From contig CAMDBY010000088.1 in assembly GCA_945889575.1 (NCBI GenBank), positions 1 to 7,119 of the forward strand: 7,119 nt of DNA. The letters run 5' to 3'. This DNA is from Bifidobacterium breve (GTDB lineage: Bacteria > Actinomycetota > Acidimicrobiia > Acidimicrobiales > Ilumatobacteraceae). Below are positions 1-6,616 of the stretch, in pieces (position 1 is the stretch's first letter; each line of letters begins with the position of its first letter). Both the position numbers and the translations under genes were made by a program. Below the pieces are notes generated by a model. It saw only the letters and a list, made by a program, of their open reading frames with translations. It was not told where the DNA came from and did no database searches.

Positions 1-889
1 CGCCTCGAGTCAACCGTCGATACGTATCTTCCAACGACTCTTTGCCCATGTCTACGCCTAGTAGCGGGTGCGAATTATCCGCAAGCCATTGTGAGATGCG
101 TGTCATGAGTTGCGGTGTTGGTTCTGAAGCTACTTCGTAGACACCGTCACCGATAGCTACAACTGGACTATTGATTGATACTGCAAGTTCTGCAGGTACA
201 AGCCCAACTGAAGAAGTGAACCGTAAATGTTTACGTGATGTGAGCAGCGACGTAATGTCACCACTTGCGATTACTTTTCCGGATGTAAACAACACCGCAT
301 GGGTTGCAACCTTTTCTGCTTCCGCCATGTCGTGCGATGCGAGGACAACAGTTGTACCTCGAGCTGACAAATCACGAATAATGTCGGCGATGACGTCACG
401 ACCGTCAATGTCAACGCCCGATGTTGGTTCATCTAGAAAGATCACATCAGGATCTGCAGCTAATGCCAAAGCAAGTGACAATCGTTGTTGTTCGCCGCCC
501 GACAGCTTGCGCCATGTGCCAGTAGAACGATTTGAGAGGCCAACCCGTTCAATCAATTGCGTGGCATTGACACCTTTGTTGTGAAGCGCGCAGAAATGAG
601 ACACCACATCACGTACTCGGGCACTGGGGTAGACGCCGCCACCTTGCAGCATGACCCCCATACGCTCAGTCAGTGCACGGTGGTCAGAGACAGGGTTAAG
701 CCCTAGAACCCGCACAGAGCCAGATTTAGCTGTGCGAAAGCCCTCACAGACTTCAATAGTGCTGGTCTTGCCGGCGCCATTGGGCCCGAGGATGACAGTC
801 ACGCTGCCCGATGGAGCCTCGAACGACACATTGTCGACAGCCACGAGGTCGCCATAGGAAACACTCAGATTTTCGACAACAACGGACAC
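1..889 (-). CDS. ABC transporter ATP-binding protein, DrrA/CcmA type (3' end cut by window edge)
   Basis: This is the ATPase subunit of an ABC transporter, which hydrolyses ATP on the cytoplasmic side to drive a separate membrane permease. All 296 visible codons are open. The core motifs are in order: A-loop Tyr12, Walker A GPNGAGKT at 35-42, Q-loop Gln82, signature LSGGEQQR at 129-136, Walker B VIFLDEP at 149-155 and H-loop His186. The last visible residues, LEDTYRRLTRG, match the LED-x-x-x-x-LT ending usual in DrrA/CcmA-like ATPases, so only a few residues are probably missing. The GTG at 889 is the only plausible start, because an in-frame TAA lies at 901-899 and the A-loop follows at once. 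A GGAG sits 2 nt before the GTG, closer than usual. An ABC-2 permease would be expected just beyond the left edge. The substrate cannot be told from the ATPase. Confidence 0.93.
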   Translation of the reverse strand, partial: MSVVVENLSVSYGDLVAVDNVSFEAPSGSVTVILGPNGAGKTSTIEVCEGFRTAKSGSVRVLGLNPVSDHRALTERMGVMLQGGGVYPSARVRDVVSHFCALHNKGVNATQLIERVGLSNRSTGTWRKLSGGEQQRLSLALALAADPDVIFLDEPTSGVDIDGRDVIADIIRDLSARGTTVVLASHDMAEAEKVATHAVLFTSGKVIASGDITSLLTSRKHLRFTSSVGLVPAELAVSINSPVVAIGDGVYEVASEPTPQLMTRISQWLADNSHPLLGVDMGKESLEDTYRRLTRG

Positions 890-952
890 GTCTCCACTTT
901 ACGAACCAAATACCTCTCAGCACGAAAGGCGGGACAGGTAGCCTGAAATCCT
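890..952. promoter_or_regulatory. Divergent promoter region between the ABC ATPase gene and serS
   Basis: These 63 bp separate two genes that both begin with GTG and point away from each other, so both promoters must lie here or just inside the genes. On the plus strand TAGCCT at 939-944 fits the TAnnnT form of a -10 box and ends 8 nt before the serS GTG. On the minus strand TAAAGT (901-896) fits the same form and ends 6 nt before the ATPase GTG. Neither has a convincing -35 box at the usual distance. The spacing would put transcription starts at or next to the start codons. This is read by eye and the hexamers are short. Confidence 0.45.
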
Positions 953-2248
953 GTGATTGATGTACGACTTTTGCGCACGAACCTTGATGGGGTGCGGTCT
1001 GCCTTGGCCCGCCGGGGAAAGCCAGACCTCCTAGTTCAGGTCGATGAAGCCGTTGCCTTGGATTCTCGTATTCGCGAGATCAGCCTTGAGCGCGACGCTC
1101 TGCGAGCCGAAGTAAACGACCTCTCAAAGCAGGTGGGCGCTCTACGTCGCGACGAGAAGAACGATGAAGCCGAAGCCCTGATGGAGCGCAGTCGCGCTGG
1201 TGGAGACCGGGAACGCGTTCTTCAGAGCGAGATCGACACTGTGCAAGACGCGCTGCAGCAAATCATGTTGCGTATTCCAAACTTGCCTCACCCTGATGCC
1301 CCCAATGGCGCAGGCGATCATGAGAACCCCATCGTGAAGGGCCCAATTAATTTGCCTGCCACTTTTGGTGATCATCAACGTGTTCCTCACTGGGAGACTG
1401 CAACGGCTCTTGGCATTCTTGATAACGAACGGGCCACAAAAATTGCTGGCGCAATGTTCACCATGCAGCGCGGTCTCGGTGCAACCCTTGCACGAGCACT
1501 GTGTCAGTTTGCGTTGGATCAAAACGCTGATGCGTTCGAAGAAATTCGCCCACCAAGTTTTGTTACTACTGCAACACTTACTGCCACCGGGCACCTTCCG
1601 AAGTTCGCTGATGAGGCATATGCCATTGAGCGCGATGACCTGTGGGCAATTCCTACAGCTGAAGTTCCACTCACGTCGCTACATGCAGGTGAAGTGTTAG
1701 ACGAAGCCGAACTACCAGTACGTCTGATGGCGTATTCACCCTGCTATCGCCGCGAAGCGGGAAGTGCTGGGCGTGATACTCGTGGCATGTTGCGTGCACA
1801 CGAATTCGACAAAGTAGAGATTCTTGCGATTGCTCGCCCAGAAGACGCACCAGCGTTATTGACTGAATTAGTTGGTCGTGCAGAAGCGTTGATGGCCGCA
1901 CTGGAATTGCCGTATCGCATTATTGAAATTTGTACAGGCGACATGGGTGGAAGTCATCACCGCAGTTTTGACATTGAGGTCTATGCACCTGGTTGTGATG
2001 CCTGGTTAGAAGTCAGCAGCGTTTCCTGGTTCTCTGATTACCAAGCACGCCGTGCAGATATTCGTTTCAAGCGCACAGGCCAAAAGGGAACAGAAATCGC
2101 AAACACCCTGAATGGTTCTGCATTGGCAGTGCCACGCGTGTGGGCAGCGATTTGTGAAAACCACCGCCAACCAGATGGCAGCGTGCGCATTCCTGATGTG
2201 CTTCTGCCATACATGCGCGGTGCCACACACATCACACCCAAGGCGTAA
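953..2248 (+). CDS. serS: Seryl-tRNA synthetase
   Basis: This cytoplasmic class II aminoacyl-tRNA synthetase charges tRNA-Ser (and tRNA-Sec where present) with serine using ATP. At 431 residues it has the usual bacterial length. The N-terminal part, about residues 28-108, is rich in charged and leucine residues, as expected of the antiparallel coiled-coil arm that grips the tRNA long variable arm. The catalytic core shows TAEVPLTS at 235-242 (serine binding), motif 2 from CYRREAGSAGRDTRG at 264-278 through HEFDK at 283-287, and motif 3 NGSALAVPRVWAAICEN at 387-403 with the class II arginine at 395. Some core stretches differ from textbook SerRS: SHHRSFDIEVYAPG at 334-347 and VSSVSWFSDYQARR at 354-367. 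It starts at GTG 953 with no good Shine-Dalgarno at normal spacing, so it may be leaderless. pdxH follows 2 bp after its stop. Confidence 0.97.
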   Translation: MIDVRLLRTNLDGVRSALARRGKPDLLVQVDEAVALDSRIREISLERDALRAEVNDLSKQVGALRRDEKNDEAEALMERSRAGGDRERVLQSEIDTVQDALQQIMLRIPNLPHPDAPNGAGDHENPIVKGPINLPATFGDHQRVPHWETATALGILDNERATKIAGAMFTMQRGLGATLARALCQFALDQNADAFEEIRPPSFVTTATLTATGHLPKFADEAYAIERDDLWAIPTAEVPLTSLHAGEVLDEAELPVRLMAYSPCYRREAGSAGRDTRGMLRAHEFDKVEILAIARPEDAPALLTELVGRAEALMAALELPYRIIEICTGDMGGSHHRSFDIEVYAPGCDAWLEVSSVSWFSDYQARRADIRFKRTGQKGTEIANTLNGSALAVPRVWAAICENHRQPDGSVRIPDVLLPYMRGATHITPKA

Positions 2249-2250
2249 TC

Positions 2251-2886
2251 ATGGGTATCTCTGACCGACGTATTCAATACGAGACAGCAGGGCTCGATAT
2301 TGATGACCTTCATGCTGATCCCATCAAGCAGTTAAACGTCTGGTATCACCAAGCAGAAGAAGTTGGTGTCACTGAACCAAATGCAATGGTGTTGTCAACC
2401 GTTGATGCATCGGGGCAACCAGATTCCCGAGTGTTGTTGGCACGAGGCATTGATGCACACGGCATCACATTCTTCTCAAATCGCACTAGCGCTAAGGGAA
2501 TACAGGTTGCCGGCGAATCTCGGGCCGCAGGAACCTTTGCTTGGCTTGACCTTCACAGACAAGTGCGTATTCAGGGAGTCATATCTCAGGCGACTGATGC
2601 AGTGAGCGATGAGTATTTTGCATCACGACCCCGCGCCTCGCAATTGGGTGCATGGGCTTCCCCTCAGTCAACAGTTATCGGCAACAGAGAAGAACTAGAT
2701 GATCTGATCGAAGAAGCAACCGCACGCTTCGAAGGCAGTGACGTTCCTCGTCCACCACATTGGGGTGGCTATGTCTTGTCGATTGACCAGATTGAATTTT
2801 GGCAAGGCAGACCAAGTCGCCTGCATGATCGTTTCCGTTACACGCGCAATGGCGTTGTGTGGCGCGTTGAACGTCTCGCGCCGTAA
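2251..2886 (+). CDS. pdxH: Pyridoxamine 5'-phosphate oxidase
   Basis: This FMN enzyme oxidises pyridoxamine or pyridoxine 5'-phosphate to pyridoxal 5'-phosphate with O2, the last step of vitamin B6 synthesis and salvage in the cytosol. At 211 residues it has normal length. Family marks run in order: EPNAM at 42-46, RVLLAR at 60-65 and FFSNRTSAKG at 74-83 (FMN phosphate region), RQVRI at 103-107, RP-x-x-SQLGAWAS-x-QS at 126-140, WGGY at 171-174, and the PdxH signature IEFWQGRPSRLHDR at 181-194. The ATG at 2251 lies 2 bp after the serS TAA, with an AAGG at 2240-2243 inside the serS tail, so the two genes are probably cotranscribed and translationally coupled. The pairing with serS has no obvious metabolic logic beyond PLP being a cofactor of serine-handling enzymes. 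The 3' end converges on the sulfatase gene. Confidence 0.97.
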   Translation: MGISDRRIQYETAGLDIDDLHADPIKQLNVWYHQAEEVGVTEPNAMVLSTVDASGQPDSRVLLARGIDAHGITFFSNRTSAKGIQVAGESRAAGTFAWLDLHRQVRIQGVISQATDAVSDEYFASRPRASQLGAWASPQSTVIGNREELDDLIEEATARFEGSDVPRPPHWGGYVLSIDQIEFWQGRPSRLHDRFRYTRNGVVWRVERLAP

Positions 2887-2893
2887 CAGTTAC
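2883..2893. repeat. 11-bp palindrome holding both converging stop codons
   Basis: GTAAC-A-GTTAC is a perfect inverted repeat with a 1-nt centre. It contains the pdxH TAA (2884-2886) on the plus strand and the sulfatase TAA (2892-2890) on the minus strand. The stem is too short and the loop too small for a stable hairpin terminator, and no T-run follows, so it is not called a terminator. Two facing TAA codons give part of this symmetry by default. Confidence 0.6.
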
Positions 2894-5115
2894 TGCTTGC
2901 CCATCTCCGAGCGATTTTCGATGTCGCGGTCTGGGCCCGGAACCTTATCCAGCAGTTCCACTTCAATACGGTGCAATTTTCCTGTGAAGGGAAATGGCGC
3001 TTCGTAAGTAGTTCCTACTGGTGCGCCGTTATTGCGACCAACATGCAAACCATTAAATGGCATCCATCCGCGAATAATGCGTGGAATATCAACAGATGCA
3101 ACCTCGACGCCGTCAACAGACAATGTTCCATGCCCGGAAGCACGTTCCACTTTTGTGAGTTTCCAAGTAATTACGTGGTCCCCCGGAGTCAGAGATTGTG
3201 TGCCACGAACTTCATGTCGTTCAAGAGGGAAGTGATAGTGAAAACAAGGTTTTCCGTCTTGAACAAACATGACGTACCCAGCCCAACGGTCGCCCTCTGA
3301 CAACAGCACACCTTCACAGCCATTTACTGGAACTGTGATGTGAGCATCGATTGTGTAACTGGTGTTTGTAAGGCGAGGAGCAGCATCAGATGGGACCCGC
3401 TCGAGACCTGGCCATAGTACGAATTTCTTTCGCACTGGTCGACGCAAACGAGAACCGCTTCCATCGTCTACTGGAAGCACTTTGTACTTTGCCGCTTCTT
3501 CCCACCAGAGAGCTTCAAGTTCTCGCAGCTTGTCGGGGTTTGCTGCTGCAAGATCATTCGTCTCAGAGAAGTCGTTATTGAGGTCATACAACTCCCACAC
3601 GTCTTGATCCATCGTGGTGCGGGGAAGATGCAACGTCACTGCTTTCCAACCATCAGCAACAATGCCGCGATGACCGAGCATCTCGAAATGCTGGACTTTC
3701 TTCTTCGTTGGAGTCGAAGCGCCTGCAAAGGTGTATGTCATTGGTGTTCCGTGCAACGGCATCTGGTCAACACCGTTCATTGCTTTTGGTAGACCAACGC
3801 CAATGACTTCCAACATTGTTGGCGATACGTCACTCACATGATGGAACTGGTGGCGCAGTGTTCCGGCTTCTGACTTGTCGAATCCGGCTGGCCAATGCAT
3901 AACGAGAGGGTCGCGTACGCCGCCACCATGTGTGTTCTGCTTATAAAACTTGCACGGAGTGTTACCGGCCATGGCCCAACCGAGTGGATAGTTGTTGAAC
4001 CACTGTGTTTCGCCAATCTCATCAATCTTGTCAATGGATTGTTCAAGCGTCATTGGTGCACGTTCAAAGTAGCGACCTTGGTGCATAGTGCCGAAGTGGC
4101 TTCCTTCTTGTGATGCACCGTTGTCACTCATCACAATAAAAATTGTGTTGGCGAATTGACCGATTGTCTCGAGAGTGTCAATAACTCGGCCGATTTGTTG
4201 GTCGGTATGTGTGAGCATCGCAGCATAAGCAGCTTGGAAGCGAACAAAGAGACGCTTCTCATCTGCATTTAGTTCAGTCCATGCCCGTACGCCTGGATTA
4301 CGTGGCGGCAACACAGTGTCTTGTGGAATGATGCCCATTGCTTTTTGCCGAGCGATTCGTTCATCACGCGTGACGTCCCACCCTTTTTCAAAAATGGGTA
4401 CGTATTCATCGATCATTTCTTTTGGAACATGATGGGGTGAATGGCCAGCACCAAACGCCATGTATAAGAAGAACGGCTTTTCAGGTGCCAAACTCTTCTG
4501 CGATGTGATCATTGACAATGCACGGTTCGTAATGTCAATCGAAAGGTGGTAATTCGGATCATCGGGAGTAGCAACATGATGGTTGTCTTCAGTGAGAAAT
4601 GGTTCCCATTGGTTCATTGCGCCATCCATGAAGCCGTAGAAACGATCAAATCCCCGTTGTGTTGGCCACTGATCAAACGGACCAGTCGGGCCCGTGTGGT
4701 GCATAGGTGTGAGGTGCCACTTTCCCACTGCGAACGAGTTGTAACCGGCACCACGGAGAATTTCTGGCATCATCGCCGCATCCTTCGTTATTCTTCCTCG
4801 ATATCCGGGGTAGCCCATGTCGTAGTTTGCAAGAGTTCCCATACCGACCGCGTGGTGATTACGACCTGTTAGCAATGCCGCACGTGTAGGAGAACACAAC
4901 GACGTGGTGTGAAAGTTTGTGTAGCGCAATCCGCCTGCGGCCAGGCGATCGATATTCGGCGTTGCGATTTCTGATCCGTAACAACCAAAGTCGGAATAGC
5001 CCACATCGTCGAAGACGCAATACACAATGTTCGGTGAACCTGGGGGAGCAACGATGTCTCCGTCCCAGGAAGGTGTCGATTCCGCCATCGTGCGTCCGAT
5101 TTTTTGCTCAGCCAT
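2890..5115 (-). CDS. Type I sulfatase (arylsulfatase, AtsA/AtsD-like)
   Basis: This enzyme of the alkaline-phosphatase fold hydrolyses sulfate esters and frees inorganic sulfate. The sulfatase motif CSPTR at 74-78, followed by AALLTGR, places Cys74 as the residue oxidised to formylglycine; the same CSPTR form occurs in Pseudomonas aeruginosa AtsA. Likely metal and sulfate ligands are Asp36-Asp37, GKWH at 131-134 (Lys132, His134), His225, Asp331-Asn332 and Lys392. From about residue 560 a beta-rich C-terminal domain follows, with GVLLSEGDRWAGYVMFVQDG at 602-621 and HVGRNNGAPV at 691-700, as in the roughly 780-residue mycobacterial AtsA/AtsD proteins. Total length is 741. The start is well fixed: AAAGGGGG lies 4 nt before ATG 5115 and an in-frame TGA lies at 5136-5134. 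There is no signal peptide or lipobox, so it is probably cytosolic. The formylglycine-generating enzyme is not in the window. The exact substrate is unknown. Confidence 0.94.
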   Translation of the reverse strand: MAEQKIGRTMAESTPSWDGDIVAPPGSPNIVYCVFDDVGYSDFGCYGSEIATPNIDRLAAGGLRYTNFHTTSLCSPTRAALLTGRNHHAVGMGTLANYDMGYPGYRGRITKDAAMMPEILRGAGYNSFAVGKWHLTPMHHTGPTGPFDQWPTQRGFDRFYGFMDGAMNQWEPFLTEDNHHVATPDDPNYHLSIDITNRALSMITSQKSLAPEKPFFLYMAFGAGHSPHHVPKEMIDEYVPIFEKGWDVTRDERIARQKAMGIIPQDTVLPPRNPGVRAWTELNADEKRLFVRFQAAYAAMLTHTDQQIGRVIDTLETIGQFANTIFIVMSDNGASQEGSHFGTMHQGRYFERAPMTLEQSIDKIDEIGETQWFNNYPLGWAMAGNTPCKFYKQNTHGGGVRDPLVMHWPAGFDKSEAGTLRHQFHHVSDVSPTMLEVIGVGLPKAMNGVDQMPLHGTPMTYTFAGASTPTKKKVQHFEMLGHRGIVADGWKAVTLHLPRTTMDQDVWELYDLNNDFSETNDLAAANPDKLRELEALWWEEAAKYKVLPVDDGSGSRLRRPVRKKFVLWPGLERVPSDAAPRLTNTSYTIDAHITVPVNGCEGVLLSEGDRWAGYVMFVQDGKPCFHYHFPLERHEVRGTQSLTPGDHVITWKLTKVERASGHGTLSVDGVEVASVDIPRIIRGWMPFNGLHVGRNNGAPVGTTYEAPFPFTGKLHRIEVELLDKVPGPDRDIENRSEMGKQ

Positions 5116-5119
5116 ACGG

Positions 5120-5127
5120 CCCCCTTT
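5120..5127 (-). promoter_or_regulatory. Strong ribosome binding site of the sulfatase gene
   Basis: Read on the minus strand, AAAGGGGG ends 4 nt before ATG 5115. It is the clearest Shine-Dalgarno in the window and settles the sulfatase start. It suggests the gene is translated on its own rather than by coupling to the gene upstream, in contrast to ccdA and the hydrolase. Confidence 0.75.
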
Positions 5128-5140
5128 TAGCTCTCAACGA

Positions 5141-5168
5141 AACTTAGTGGAGTAGAGGGCAAGTTGAA
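5141..5168 (-). promoter_or_regulatory. Possible weak promoter in the gap before the sulfatase gene
   Basis: On the minus strand TTCAAC (5168-5163), a 16-nt spacer and TAAGTT (5146-5141) loosely resemble -35 and -10 boxes. They begin right after the upstream stop codon in the only sizeable gap (53 bp) of this four-gene run. The -35 match is poor, so read-through from the upstream genes is equally possible. Confidence 0.2.
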
Positions 5169-5768
5169 TTAGCCAGCCCAGGTGGTGGCACAGTCCACTA
5201 AAGCGTCAATCAGGCTTTCAGTATGTGGAGTTAAACCAGGGCCTTCCCAGTCCCACCACAGTGGGCTAGCACCGCGCACTCGAGGCGGTAGTTCCAGTTG
5301 CACGCCAGCATGTTCCACCACATTGACGGGGTTGTCTTGATGCATGCCGCGAAGGTTGCTCGGAATTTCATCAATGTCATCAATGATTGTGTAAGCAGGT
5401 AGATGCGTGCGCAATGTTGCGCCAAGGTGAGACGCGAGACGACGGTTGCGCCCACCAAGTAGTAGCGATGTGAAGAACCCGGCACGACCAAAACCATGCA
5501 CGGTGATCACAATATTTACATGTGAGAGAAAAGATGCGAGTGCAGGTGATTGGTCAGCTGTCACTGTGTGTGACGCAAGATGCCATTCAAGTTTGTCTGG
5601 TAACTGAATTCCGTAATACGAGGCACCAGCGCGTTCTGCCGCACGTGCTGCAATGGTGTCTGTCATTTCTTCAAGCGCGCCGCCATGAAATGCCATAAAT
5701 CCAAACGTGGACCGTAATGTCGACTCTTCGGTGACGTCATCGTATTGCAATAATTCAGACAGGTTCAT
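5169..5768 (-). CDS. Poly-gamma-glutamate hydrolase family protein (PghP/DUF867-like)
   Basis: This 199-residue protein resembles the phage poly-gamma-glutamate hydrolase family (Pfam Gamma_PGA_hydro), zinc enzymes with a carboxypeptidase-like fold that cut gamma-glutamyl bonds. Seen in the sequence: FHGGALEEMTDTIA at 27-40, the family's HGG-x-x-E signature with His28 and Glu33; HLASHTV at 63-69; TVHGF at 89-93 with His91; GGRNRRLASHL at 105-115; and NPVN at 146-149 followed by GVQLELPPRVR at 155-165, where Glu159 is a likely catalytic residue. Which residues bind zinc is inferred from family pattern. There is no signal peptide, so it is probably cytosolic, and extracellular polyglutamate seems an unlikely substrate. 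Intracellular gamma-glutamyl tails such as those of folates or F420 are possible but unproven. ATG 5768 lies 2 bp after the ccdA stop with only a weak Shine-Dalgarno, implying coupled translation. The family call rests on motif recognition. Confidence 0.8.
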   Translation of the reverse strand: MNLSELLQYDDVTEESTLRSTFGFMAFHGGALEEMTDTIAARAAERAGASYYGIQLPDKLEWHLASHTVTADQSPALASFLSHVNIVITVHGFGRAGFFTSLLLGGRNRRLASHLGATLRTHLPAYTIIDDIDEIPSNLRGMHQDNPVNVVEHAGVQLELPPRVRGASPLWWDWEGPGLTPHTESLIDALVDCATTWAG

Positions 5769-5770
5769 GG

Positions 5771-6616
5771 TTACTTGCTCTGAAGTGAGGAACGGCGGAT
5801 AACTAAACCGGCAGTTGCGATGATGACACAGAAAACAATAAGTAATGGATACACGCCAGTATTGTTCAAGAATTCAACAACGTTTGTTTGCCAATTCTCA
5901 ACGCGAGACGTAACTCCGTCTGATCCGCGATCGGTGATTGCACCCAACCAATACCACGTCACATATAGCCCTGTTAATACAACAAACACAGCGGAGACTT
6001 TGTCAAACCACTTGAAGCTCTTTTTGATCGTCGAGACCAGCCCAACGCGGGCAAATGCCAGCGCAACAGTTAGTGATGTCACTAGCAGTCCCATGCCAAG
6101 CCCGTAGAGGACAATGCTGATAACTCCGGAGACAAAACCATTCCTGTTAATGGAACCGAGAATGACTGAGACCAAGAGACCGATTGTGCATCCGATGGAA
6201 GCAATGGCGTACACAATGCCGAACAAGAACATGTTCCATGTAGTGCGCTTGCGTTCTACAGAAACATCTGGCTGAGCAATGGGTGGTTTCCACCCAAACA
6301 ACATTGCAATGCCCATAGCAACAAGACCAATGCCGATAACAAGGGCCGCATATTTAGCATTGTCACGAATGACGGTTGTAAATGCGCGTGAGATGATTCC
6401 GACAACAAGGAATAAACCAATGAAGCCTGACGACACTGCGATGCCAACGCTTAGTCCACGCCGCAATGTTGCTGTCTTGTGTTCGCCCTCACGATTGAGT
6501 TCAGTACCGAGGTAATACACAAGGTATGTAGGCAAGAGAACAAAGCCGCATGGGTTCACTGCCGCCATGATTCCAAGAAGGAAGCTATATGCGAAGTTTC
6601 CTTCGATTGCAATCAT
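5771..6616 (-). CDS. ccdA: CcdA/DsbD-family membrane thiol-disulfide carrier
   Basis: This integral membrane protein of 281 residues carries reducing equivalents from cytoplasmic thioredoxin through the membrane to thioredoxin-like proteins outside, commonly for cytochrome c maturation. The two redox cysteines are in the expected places: Cys23 in NPCGF within the first membrane segment and Cys143 in SIGCTIG within the fourth. Hydrophobic segments by eye are about 8-37, 54-79, 88-109, 128-155, 161-188, 205-227 and 255-273. CcdA normally has six, so the last, joined by a polar stretch at 228-254, is extra. ATG 6616 overlaps the TGA of the upstream thioredoxin gene as ATGA, a strong sign of translational coupling, and no separate Shine-Dalgarno is evident. 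The partner thioredoxin next door supports the role. The cytochrome partners ResB/CcsA are not in the window, so the target could also be another oxidised thiol protein. Confidence 0.9.
   Translation of the reverse strand: MIAIEGNFAYSFLLGIMAAVNPCGFVLLPTYLVYYLGTELNREGEHKTATLRRGLSVGIAVSSGFIGLFLVVGIISRAFTTVIRDNAKYAALVIGIGLVAMGIAMLFGWKPPIAQPDVSVERKRTTWNMFLFGIVYAIASIGCTIGLLVSVILGSINRNGFVSGVISIVLYGLGMGLLVTSLTVALAFARVGLVSTIKKSFKWFDKVSAVFVVLTGLYVTWYWLGAITDRGSDGVTSRVENWQTNVVEFLNNTGVYPLLIVFCVIIATAGLVIRRSSLQSK

Noticed and set aside
171..584. Open plus-strand frame of 137 codons
   Set aside because: It is antisense to the ABC ATPase, whose Walker A, signature and Walker B motifs are intact on the minus strand.
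1142..1594. Open minus-strand frame of 150 codons inside serS
   Set aside because: It lies fully within a well-supported synthetase gene and its translation resembles no family I know.
2883..2893. Palindrome as a bidirectional terminator
   Set aside because: A 5-bp stem with a 1-nt loop and no flanking T-run is not a credible intrinsic terminator.
2971..3300. Open plus-strand frame of 109 codons opposite the sulfatase C-terminal domain
   Set aside because: It is a shadow frame with unlikely composition and no motif; the sulfatase frame is continuous over it.
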